Below, piece after piece: positions 45,506 to 53,404 of a DNA stretch of 64,000 nt. Position 1 is the first letter of the stretch. The number at the start of each line of letters is the position of its first letter. A program made the translations under genes and the position numbers. The notes under the pieces were generated by a model that searched no databases, was not told where the DNA came from, and saw nothing but the letters and a program-made list of their open reading frames with translations. Origin of the DNA: Hahella sp018986435 (GTDB taxonomy: Bacteria > Pseudomonadota > Gammaproteobacteria > Pseudomonadales > Oleiphilaceae). The stretch covers positions 6,014,001 to 6,078,000 of the forward strand of contig NZ_CP192738.1 of assembly GCF_050749805.1 (NCBI RefSeq), read 5' to 3'.

Positions 45506-48046
45506 ATGAAATTCGGATTTATCGGACACCCGACCTCCATCGGGCTGAAACGCTACGTAAAAATGCTCGACTTGCTCGACCGCAGTTCGCGGGACCTGCA
45601 AGTGGGCTATCAGCGGGACATTTGGAGCCATCGCAATCTGGTGCCCTTCGTCGATTTCTGCCGCATTCAGTCCCCCGCCGGAGTGAGTTGCGAAGGCATC
45701 GTGCATTACCTTCCGCTCACCGCGGAGGAAATGCTGTCCACGCCCCGGGCGGTGCAACAGCGTATTTTCGAAGGCATCGAATCGTTGCAGGCGCAGGGCG
45801 CTCAGCTTGTAGGTCTGGGCGGCTTTACCTCCATTATCGGCAAGCGCGGGCTGGTGACGGCGGAGCGCGCCGGCATCCCCGTGACCAGCGGCAATTCTCT
45901 CACCACTTACGCGGGCTACACCGTGCTACTGCAGACGCTGGAGCGTTTGCAGCTCGATCCGGCGGACGCGCAGGTGGCGATTGTCGGCTATCCCGGCTCC
46001 ATCTGTCTGGCGCTGGCCAAACTGTTGCTGCAGCTGGGTTGTCGTCTGGATTTAGTTCACCGGGGTACAGCGGATGATGCGCAACTGCTGGAGCATCTGC
46101 CCGAGCATTGGCGCGGCCGGGTCACCTTGTTGAACTCCATGGATGCGGCGTATGAGCGCAATCGTCTGTTCGCCGCCGCCACTTCGTCCGGCGGCGTGAT
46201 CGATGTATCCCGCCTGTCGCCCGGCTCCATTGTCGTAGACATCGCCCTACCCCGTGACGCGGAACGTCCACCTACGCCCCGCACCGACGTACTGGTGCTG
46301 GACGGCGGTTGCGTCACGGCTTCGCCGGATACCAAGCTGGGCGGCGAATCCATGAATATGTCGATCAAGCAGCAGATCAACGGTTGTCTGGCGGAAACCA
46401 TGGTGCTGGCTCTGGAAGGCCGTGCGGAATGCTTCTCCATCGGACGCGACCTGCCCCCGGAAAAAGTGCTGGAGATTGGTGCGATGGCGGAACGTCATGG
46501 CTTCCGCGCCTTCCCTCTGGCGTCCTTTGGCGAGCGCATCAACATCGAACTGATCAACGGCCTGCGTCGTTTTCACCATAGCGGTAAAGCTCAGGCGCCA
46601 GGGTATACCCCTTCGGATCTGGCGGCGACAGAGCAGGATTCAGGCGAAGCGCGCCGCTCGCAAACAGTGCAGCGTTTCCGCAGTTACATCAATCCGATGC
46701 TGGCGGACTTCCTGCAGATGCAGCGTTGCGACAAAGTCTTCGAACGTGCGGAAGGATGCACCCTGACCGATACGGACGGCGAGCGTTTTCTGGATATGGT
46801 GTCTGGATACGGCTGCCTCAATCTGGGCCATAACCCGCAAGTGGTGACGGAGGCGATACAGAAGTACGTCGCCAATATGGGGCCCAACTTCGTGCAGTAC
46901 GTCTCCCTGCCGGAAGAAACCTCCAAGCTGGCGGAGCGGCTTTGCGCCGTGGCGCCGGGACGCTTCGAACGGGTCTTCTTCAGCAACTCCGGCACGGAAG
47001 CGGTGGAGGCCGCGCTGAAACTGGCGAAAGCGGCCAGCCGCCGCTCCCGTTTTGTCTTCGCCAACAACAGTTACCACGGCAAGACACTGGGCGCGCTTTC
47101 CGTCACCGGTCGCGAAAAGCATCAGAAGCACTTCCGCCCTCTGCTGCCCGGTTGCACAGGCGTGCCATTCGGCGATCTGGATGCGCTGCGCGTTGAACTG
47201 GAGCAAGGCGACGTGTGCGCGTTCATCATAGAGCCGATCCAGGGAGAAGGCGGCGTCTATCTGCCGCCGGACGGCTATCTGAAGGCCACCCAGGAACTGT
47301 GTCGGCGCACAGGAACCCTGCTGATCGTGGATGAAATCCAGACCGGCCTGGGACGCACAGGACGCCTGTTCGCCTGTGAATGGGAAGGCGTGGAGCCTGA
47401 CATCATGGTGCTGTCGAAGTCCCTCTCCGGCGGGCTGATTCCCATTGGAGCCACGCTCAGCTCCGCGCGGATCTGGGACGCCGCCTACGCCTCCACCGGC
47501 CGCTTCCTGTTGCATACCTCCACCTTCGGCGGCTGCAACCTGGCTGGCGTCGCCGGACTCGCCGCGCTGGAAGGCGTGATAGAGCAGGATCTGCCCCGCC
47601 GCTCGCAAGAGATGGGCGACTACTTCAAAGCCGAGCTGCAGCAAGCCGTGCAAGCCTATCCCTTTATCAAGGAGGTGCGCGGCCGCGGCCTGATGTTGGG
47701 CATCCAGTTCAACAATGACTTCAGCGGCGCCGTGGAAGCCTGCGCCCGGGAATTCGGCACGCGTCTGCCGGGAGACTGGCATCTGGCGTATCGCTTTTTC
47801 CCTGACGAAGTTCGCGAGCACCTGGCGGCGGCGGTGGACAAGATGGAGGAATCGTTAGCGGAAATGTTCTGCATGCGCTTCGTCACCAAGCTCAGTAACG
47901 ATCACCGCATTCTGACGTTCGTCACCGCCAACAGCTCCACCGTGATCCGTATCCAGCCCCCGCTGATCATCAGCAAAGAGGAGGTCGATCACTTCGTGAA
48001 ATCCTTCGCCACCGTATGCGAAGAAATGTCCACTTTTATGAACTAA
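45506..48046 (+). CDS. pigE: PigE aminotransferase with N-terminal reductase-like domain
   Basis: An 846-residue two-part protein. Residues about 1-370 contain a Rossmann segment (VAIVGYPGSICLALAKLLLQLG, about 155-176), thought in this family to reduce an octenoyl thioester to the aldehyde. Residues about 390-840 are a class III PLP aminotransferase with SNSGTEAVEAALK near 495, VDEIQTGLGRTG near 610 and the PLP-binding Lys638 in VLSKSLSGG. It aminates 3-acetyloctanal, which cyclises to H2MAP. AAAGGATATC lies upstream. Between pigD and pigF with short gaps. Confidence 0.94.
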   Translation: MKFGFIGHPTSIGLKRYVKMLDLLDRSSRDLQVGYQRDIWSHRNLVPFVDFCRIQSPAGVSCEGIVHYLPLTAEEMLSTPRAVQQRIFEGIESLQAQGAQLVGLGGFTSIIGKRGLVTAERAGIPVTSGNSLTTYAGYTVLLQTLERLQLDPADAQVAIVGYPGSICLALAKLLLQLGCRLDLVHRGTADDAQLLEHLPEHWRGRVTLLNSMDAAYERNRLFAAATSSGGVIDVSRLSPGSIVVDIALPRDAERPPTPRTDVLVLDGGCVTASPDTKLGGESMNMSIKQQINGCLAETMVLALEGRAECFSIGRDLPPEKVLEIGAMAERHGFRAFPLASFGERINIELINGLRRFHHSGKAQAPGYTPSDLAATEQDSGEARRSQTVQRFRSYINPMLADFLQMQRCDKVFERAEGCTLTDTDGERFLDMVSGYGCLNLGHNPQVVTEAIQKYVANMGPNFVQYVSLPEETSKLAERLCAVAPGRFERVFFSNSGTEAVEAALKLAKAASRRSRFVFANNSYHGKTLGALSVTGREKHQKHFRPLLPGCTGVPFGDLDALRVELEQGDVCAFIIEPIQGEGGVYLPPDGYLKATQELCRRTGTLLIVDEIQTGLGRTGRLFACEWEGVEPDIMVLSKSLSGGLIPIGATLSSARIWDAAYASTGRFLLHTSTFGGCNLAGVAGLAALEGVIEQDLPRRSQEMGDYFKAELQQAVQAYPFIKEVRGRGLMLGIQFNNDFSGAVEACAREFGTRLPGDWHLAYRFFPDEVREHLAAAVDKMEESLAEMFCMRFVTKLSNDHRILTFVTANSSTVIRIQPPLIISKEEVDHFVKSFATVCEEMSTFMN

Positions 48047-48080
48047 ACAACGCCTTTTTTGAACGCATGGAGAGATAGCG

Positions 48081-49100
48081 ATGGAAATTAGCAAAGATCA
48101 AATTGTTGACCTGATGATGGGCTTCTTCAAAACCAAAACCCTGACCGCCGCCTTCGACCTGGGGCTGTTCGACGCCATGGCGGAGGGCCCCGCCTCTCTG
48201 GAGGACATTTGCGCACGGGCCAATGCGCCAGTCGCTTCAGGCAAGCGCATGCTGATCGCGCTGCAGGCCATGGGATTGCTGCAACGCGAGGGGGACGCCT
48301 ATTCCCTGGCTCCGGGCGCCGCGCCCTATCTGGTCAGCCAGTCGCCGCAGTGGCTGGGCTGGCTGGGTCGCCATATCGATGCATTCCTGTATCCGCTGTG
48401 GTCCAACACCGCCCAGGCGGTGCGTGACGACAAAGATCAACGGGAGGCGGTATTCGGCGACAAACGCAGCTGGTTCGACATTCTGTATCAGAACCCGTCC
48501 GACGTGACGGACTTCCAGGAATTCCTGGGCATCTTCGCCAAGCCCTTTATTGACGGCATGGTGGAAGGCGTGGACTTTTCCGCTTACAGCCGCTTCATGG
48601 ACATCGGCAGCGGCGTCGGCAGCTTGCCCGTCGCTGTGGCGGAAGCCTGCCCGCATCTGGAGATCGCCATTTGTGAATTGCCCAAGGCGGCCTGCTACGT
48701 GCGCGACAAAATCATGTCTGGCGATTTCGCTGACCGCATCAACGTAGTTGAAGGCGACGTCATCACCGGAACCATTCCGCAACAGGAGTACGACCTGATT
48801 CATCTGGGTTGGATGTTGCACGACTACGCCCCTGACACGCAGTTGCAGATCCTGCGCAACATCTACGACGCCCTGCCGACCGGCGGCGTCTTCATGGCCA
48901 GCGAAACGCCCCTGGACGAGGACGAAAGCGGCCCGCTGTTCACCTCCCTGCTCTCCATCAACATGCTGGTGTCCACGGATGGCGGCGTGGAGTCCACGGC
49001 GAAGCAGTACATGCAGCGCTTTGAAGAGGCCGGGTTCAGCAACGTGAGAGTGCTGCGCATCAACGGACCGCGCACGTTATTCGTCGGAGAAAAGGCCTGA
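48081..49100 (+). CDS. pigF: SAM-dependent O-methyltransferase PigF
   Basis: A 339-residue methyltransferase of the hydroxyneurosporene/ubiquinone-like O-methyltransferase class. An N-terminal winged-helix dimerisation domain (about 1-100) is followed by the SAM site FMDIGSGVGSLPVAVAEA near 173 and an HLGWMLHDY segment near 240 with a conserved His. PigF methylates the hydroxy-bipyrrole-carbaldehyde (HBC) to MBC. GGAGAG lies upstream. Thirty-four bases after pigE. Confidence 0.94.
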   Translation: MEISKDQIVDLMMGFFKTKTLTAAFDLGLFDAMAEGPASLEDICARANAPVASGKRMLIALQAMGLLQREGDAYSLAPGAAPYLVSQSPQWLGWLGRHIDAFLYPLWSNTAQAVRDDKDQREAVFGDKRSWFDILYQNPSDVTDFQEFLGIFAKPFIDGMVEGVDFSAYSRFMDIGSGVGSLPVAVAEACPHLEIAICELPKAACYVRDKIMSGDFADRINVVEGDVITGTIPQQEYDLIHLGWMLHDYAPDTQLQILRNIYDALPTGGVFMASETPLDEDESGPLFTSLLSINMLVSTDGGVESTAKQYMQRFEEAGFSNVRVLRINGPRTLFVGEKA

Positions 49101-49103
49101 CCA

Positions 49104-49119
49104 ACGGGCTTCGGCCCGT
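49104..49119 (+). promoter_or_regulatory. Very stable TTCG-loop hairpin between pigF and pigG
   Basis: ACGGGC and GCCCGT flank a TTCG tetraloop closed by a C-G pair, the exceptionally stable UUCG type. It lies four bases after the pigF stop and is followed by CTTCC, not a T-run. It may protect the upstream message from 3' decay or partly terminate. Confidence 0.55.
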
Positions 49120-49152
49120 CTTCCAGTCCCCCCTCAAAAAGGAAGATGCACA

Positions 49153-49395
49153 ATGCTAGAGAACACATTATTAACCTACATTTCCGAGAATTATCTGGGC
49201 TCGGACGATCAGGGGTTCAACGCGGACACCCCGATTCTGGAACTCAACATTATTGACTCCGGCTCCCTATTCGATCTGGTGGATTTACTGCGGCGGGAAA
49301 CTGGCGCATCAATCCCCCTTAATCAGGTTACCCCCGGCAACTTCGCCTCCGTGCGCAAGATGGTGGATCTGGTCACGCGCCTGCAACAACACTAG
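49153..49395 (+). CDS. pigG: Peptidyl carrier protein PigG
   Basis: An 80-residue acyl/peptidyl carrier protein. The phosphopantetheine site is LNIIDSGSLFDLVDLL with Ser36. PigI loads proline onto it and PigA oxidises the bound prolyl group to pyrrolyl-2-carboxyl. PigL would install the cofactor. AAGGAAG lies nine bases before the ATG. Confidence 0.94.
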   Translation: MLENTLLTYISENYLGSDDQGFNADTPILELNIIDSGSLFDLVDLLRRETGASIPLNQVTPGNFASVRKMVDLVTRLQQH

Positions 49396-49425
49396 CCCCG
49401 AATATTCAAGGAATGAGGTAACACC

Positions 49426-51690
49426 ATGACAGAACAAGTATTTGCCGATACGCAACAGGCGGAAGAGTCTCTGCGGGAACTGGTGCTGAGCGCCTTGCAA
49501 CGCCACACGGAGTACGCGCAGGAAGACTTTGACGACGACGCGGACTTCGAGGGCGACCTGGGCGTCGATTCCATCACCCTGGCTTCCGTGCAGGCGGAAA
49601 TTTATCAAACCCTGGGGCTGCAGAATAAATCAGTTCAGGCGGGCCTGGACAACGTTGGACAACTGCTGCGCCATATCGGTCAACGCCTGCTGAAAGAAGG
49701 CCTCAGCGCCGCCACGGTTGCGCAGCAAACGGCGCCTGCCCGCCTCGCTGACGCACAGGACGACGCACTGAGCGCAAACGTGCTCGACGTGTATCAGGCG
49801 CACACTGGCTACCGTCGTAGCGAGCTGGATCTGCAAGCGGATCTGGAAGGCGATCTGGGCGTCGACTCGGTGACTCAGGCCGCCGTGCTGGCGGAGATCG
49901 CCAAGCTCATGCACATGGAGAAAGCCGGTTTTCCCGCCGGACTGAGCACCATCGCGCAAGTCATCGCCTACCTGCGCGAGATCGGCGCTGACGCCGCTCT
50001 GGCTCGTCCCGCTAAAGAAATTGGCGCCGCCCCGGCGTCACAACCGGCTTCCAAGCTATCTGTTTCCAAACTACCTGCTTCCGAACCATCTGCTTCCAAA
50101 CAACCAGCGGAAGGCCGCGCCAGTGGTGATGGCATGTGGACGGATTTTATCGATCGTCTTAATCAGGACAACGTGAAGGAACCCAGCGACGCGGCGACAG
50201 AACTGGCGGACCAGTTCAAGCTGAGCTTCCTCGCCAGCGGTTTTGGACAGAAGGACATATCCGCCCTGCATGACCGTCTGCGCAGTGAGCACGGCATGCC
50301 CGCTCACCTGAGCCTGGCGGACTGCGATACCCCCGAGAAGCTGCTGCAATACATCCGCGCCAGCCGTCCGCATCAGGTTGAAGCTCTGGGAACGGAGCAT
50401 CTGGACCCAACCTACGACGCCAACGCAGCGGCGGAAAACGACCCCCGCACCATGAAAGATTTCGTGAATCTGCCGGACCGGGATCTGTTTCATAAGACCC
50501 GGGAGTTCCGCAAATTTTATGTGGCGAAGCAACAGGCGCAGCTGTACTGGTACGGCATGCCTCTGGAGTCCCAATGCCGTAACCGCGCGGTGATCTACGA
50601 CGAAGTCACCGGACGCCGCCGTGAGTTTCTGATGTTCGCCTCCAACAACTATCTTGGACTGGCCAATCATCCCGAAGTCATTGAAGCCATCGCCGAAGGC
50701 GCTCGTCGCTACGGCGCCACCAACACCGGCTGTCGTCTGATCGGCGGCAGCAATGTCTTGCACAAGGAACTGGAGCGTCGCCTGGCCAAACTGAAGGGAC
50801 GTGAGGCCTGCATCGTGTATCCGTCCGGCTATTCCGCCAACCTGGGCTGTATTTCGGCGCTGGCCGGACGCAACGATCTGGTGTTCACCGACTCCATCAA
50901 CCACATGAGCATTCAGGACGGCTGCAAACTCTCCGGGGCTTCCCGCAAGATCTATCAGCACAGCATGGAAAGCCTGGAAACCACGCTGAAAAAATACGCC
51001 GACCACGACGGCGGCAAGCTGATCGTCACGGACGGCGTGTTCTCCATGCATGGCGATATCGTCGATCTGCCGCGTCTGGTGGAGTTGGCGCAGCAATACG
51101 GCGCCCGCGTACTGGTGGATGACGCCCACTCCACCGGCGTTCTCGGCAAAACCGGCTCCGGCACCACCGAGCACTTCAACATGAAGGGCATGGCTGATCT
51201 GGAGCTGGGCACCATGAGCAAGGCGCTGGCAGGCGTCGGCGGTTTCGTGTGCGCGGATGAAGACGTGGTGGAATACCTGCGCTTCTATTCCAACTCTTAC
51301 GTGTTCGCAGCCACGATTCCCGCCGCCGTGGCGGCAGGCGTGATCGCCTCTATCGACGTGATGGAGCGTGAGCCGCAGCGCTTGAGCAAACTCTGGAGCA
51401 ACATCCATCGTCTGCGCGGTCATTTGCTGGGCGCCGGATTCGATCTGGAGCATTCCAACAGCGCCATTATTCCGGTGGTGGTCGGTGACGACCGCAAAAC
51501 CCTGGAGCTGGGCCGCGCCGTCCGCGCCCGCGGCATGTACTGCCAGACCGTAGTGTTTCCTGGCGTGGCGGTGGGGGACGCGCGCCTGCGCATCAGCGTC
51601 ACCAGCGAACACACCGAAGAAGACCTGGATCTGGCGGCGCAGATCATCATCGACGCAGCGAAAGAAGTGAATATTCCCGTCACGCTGTGA
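49426..51690 (+). CDS. pigH: PigH: tandem ACP plus PLP-dependent synthase
   Basis: A 754-residue protein. Two carrier domains with identical GDLGVDS motifs carry the phosphopantetheine at Ser49 and Ser148. A low-complexity linker, roughly residues 205-230 with repeated (K/E)xxxSK motifs, leads to an alpha-oxoamine synthase domain (about 330-750) resembling 8-amino-7-oxononanoate synthase. NNYLGLANHPEV and PLP-binding Lys599 in GTMSKALAG are present. It holds malonyl for condensation with the pyrrolyl group on PigJ, then joins serine to form 4-hydroxy-2,2'-bipyrrole-5-methanol. AAGGAATGAGG lies upstream. Confidence 0.95.
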   Translation: MTEQVFADTQQAEESLRELVLSALQRHTEYAQEDFDDDADFEGDLGVDSITLASVQAEIYQTLGLQNKSVQAGLDNVGQLLRHIGQRLLKEGLSAATVAQQTAPARLADAQDDALSANVLDVYQAHTGYRRSELDLQADLEGDLGVDSVTQAAVLAEIAKLMHMEKAGFPAGLSTIAQVIAYLREIGADAALARPAKEIGAAPASQPASKLSVSKLPASEPSASKQPAEGRASGDGMWTDFIDRLNQDNVKEPSDAATELADQFKLSFLASGFGQKDISALHDRLRSEHGMPAHLSLADCDTPEKLLQYIRASRPHQVEALGTEHLDPTYDANAAAENDPRTMKDFVNLPDRDLFHKTREFRKFYVAKQQAQLYWYGMPLESQCRNRAVIYDEVTGRRREFLMFASNNYLGLANHPEVIEAIAEGARRYGATNTGCRLIGGSNVLHKELERRLAKLKGREACIVYPSGYSANLGCISALAGRNDLVFTDSINHMSIQDGCKLSGASRKIYQHSMESLETTLKKYADHDGGKLIVTDGVFSMHGDIVDLPRLVELAQQYGARVLVDDAHSTGVLGKTGSGTTEHFNMKGMADLELGTMSKALAGVGGFVCADEDVVEYLRFYSNSYVFAATIPAAVAAGVIASIDVMEREPQRLSKLWSNIHRLRGHLLGAGFDLEHSNSAIIPVVVGDDRKTLELGRAVRARGMYCQTVVFPGVAVGDARLRISVTSEHTEEDLDLAAQIIIDAAKEVNIPVTL

Positions 51691-51694
51691 TCCG

Positions 51695-51733
51695 ATCAAC
51701 CCGGATGGCGCACCGCCAGCCATCCGGGTTGAT
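51695..51733 (+). promoter_or_regulatory. Perfect 15-bp inverted repeat between pigH and pigI
   Basis: ATCAACCCGGATGGC and its exact reverse complement GCCATCCGGGTTGAT flank a 9-base loop, starting four bases after the pigH stop. No T-run follows. It would form a very stable RNA hairpin 45 bases before pigI. Confidence 0.7.
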
Positions 51734-51777
51734 GACGTCACTGCGCCAGCTTAATGCAGGATTGGAGGAGAGCAGGC

Positions 51778-53403
51778 ATGAAAGTACAAGAAACGGAAAA
51801 CGGATTTGTCCCTGTCATCGACTATTTACGACGCTCCGCCGTCAACTTTCCCCAGCGTCCGGCGTTTGTCGGCCCGGAGGAAGTGAGCTACGAGCAGTTC
51901 TACGCCAGAGTGCGTCGCTGGTCCGGCTATTTCCGCTATGCCGGTCTGCAGCCAGGGGATCGCGTAGCCATCTGGCTGCCCAAGCAGATCGACTATGTAG
52001 TCGCCCTCTACGCCGCCATGGAATGCGGCGGCGTGTATGTTCCCATGGATGGCATGCAGCCGGTGGACCGTGCGCAAAAAATTCTCGCCGGCGCGGAGCC
52101 CGCCATTCTGGTCACGGACAGCCCCCGTTTTGAACAACTGGGCGATATGACTTACACGTCATTACGGCTGGCGCTGGTCACCGACTTCCACAAAGTTCCC
52201 GATGCGGCGGCGCCCGGCCGTTTCGCGGTCGCGTCACGGGCGTCGGCGGACGCCTTCGAACCTCAGCCGGAGCAAACGCCGCATCATCCCGGCCCACAGG
52301 ATCTGGCGGCGATTCTATTCACCTCCGGCTCCACCGGCATGCCCAAGGGCGTACAGATCAGTTATGGCAATCTGCACGCTTTTATTGGCTGGGCGCTGCA
52401 AGAACTGTCTCTAAGCGAGCGGGACGTCTTTTCCAACCACGCCGGCTTCCATTTCGATCTCAGCACCTTCGATCTGTTCGCCGCAGCAGCGGCGGGCGCG
52501 GCGGTCTGGGTTATCGGCGAAGAACAACAACGGGATGTCGCCGCGCTGGCGGAAGGCGTTCGGCGCTATGGGATCAGCGTGTGGTACAGCGTTCCCTCCA
52601 TCCTGTCACTAATGGTGAACGCAGGCGCTTTGGATACTGACGTCACCGCCTCGCTACGCTATCTGATTTTCGCCGGCGAAGTATTTCCGATTCGCCCTTT
52701 ACGGGAGCTAAGCCAGCGTCTGCCCGATGACTGCGCGCTCTATAACTTCTATGGCCCAACCGAAACCAATGTCTGCCTTTACTATCGGGTGACGGCGGAA
52801 GACCTGCAACGGGATAAGCCGGTGTATATCGGCGTTCCGCTGCCCGGACAAACCGCCCTTGTACTGGACGATCTGGGCCAGCCTGTCAGCGCTCCCGGCG
52901 CAATCGGCGAACTGATCATTGAAGGCTCCTGCGTCACACCGGGGTACCGCAATCGCATCGATCCCGCCAACTCCGACAACCATCTACAGGGACGCCATGC
53001 GACCGGCGATCTGGTGGGTTACGAAAATGGTTACCTGTACTACCACGGACGTAAAGACCGCATGCTGAAAATCAATGGCTATAGAGTGGAATTGGGAGAG
53101 ATCGAAGCGGCATTGTCGACCATGCCGGGCATCCGGGAAATCGCCGTGGTGGCGGAAATCACCGAGCAGGCGCAAAACCTCATCGCTTATTTCAGTGCGG
53201 TTGATCCGGCCTCTGCGCCCAGTGTGCTCGCCATCAAGCAATACTGTCAGACGCGGTTGCCCCGTTACATGATACCCAAGCTGGTGCGCAAGCTGGACGA
53301 ACTGCCGAAAAGCCGCAACGGCAAAATTGATTATCTGGCGTTAAAAGCGTTGGCGCTCAAGCCGACCGTTGCGTCAAAGACTCACACAGACCCGGTTGCC
53401 TGA
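51778..53403 (+). CDS. pigI: L-prolyl-AMP ligase PigI
   Basis: A 541-residue adenylation enzyme of the NRPS A-domain type that activates proline and loads it on PigG. Core motifs are seen in order: the ATP loop LFTSGSTGMPKG near 183, NFYGPTETNVC near 326, and TGDLVGYENGYLYYHGRKDRML near 410. The C-terminal catalytic Lys lies in KSRNGKIDYLAL near 515. GGAGGAG precedes the ATG at 51778; an in-frame ATG at 51754 lies upstream of that site and is rejected. pigJ starts one base after its stop. Confidence 0.95.
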   Translation: MKVQETENGFVPVIDYLRRSAVNFPQRPAFVGPEEVSYEQFYARVRRWSGYFRYAGLQPGDRVAIWLPKQIDYVVALYAAMECGGVYVPMDGMQPVDRAQKILAGAEPAILVTDSPRFEQLGDMTYTSLRLALVTDFHKVPDAAAPGRFAVASRASADAFEPQPEQTPHHPGPQDLAAILFTSGSTGMPKGVQISYGNLHAFIGWALQELSLSERDVFSNHAGFHFDLSTFDLFAAAAAGAAVWVIGEEQQRDVAALAEGVRRYGISVWYSVPSILSLMVNAGALDTDVTASLRYLIFAGEVFPIRPLRELSQRLPDDCALYNFYGPTETNVCLYYRVTAEDLQRDKPVYIGVPLPGQTALVLDDLGQPVSAPGAIGELIIEGSCVTPGYRNRIDPANSDNHLQGRHATGDLVGYENGYLYYHGRKDRMLKINGYRVELGEIEAALSTMPGIREIAVVAEITEQAQNLIAYFSAVDPASAPSVLAIKQYCQTRLPRYMIPKLVRKLDELPKSRNGKIDYLALKALALKPTVASKTHTDPVA

Positions 53404-53404
53404 T

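Noticed and set aside
46640..47821. Long minus-strand open frame (393 codons) opposite pigE
   Set aside because: Composition mirrors the GC-rich third positions of pigE; no known motifs and no ribosome site. The same holds for the 556-codon frame opposite pigH (50071-51741).
51754..51777. Earlier ATG for pigI
   Set aside because: It lies upstream of the GGAGGAG ribosome site that fits the ATG at 51778, and the added residues do not fit the family.
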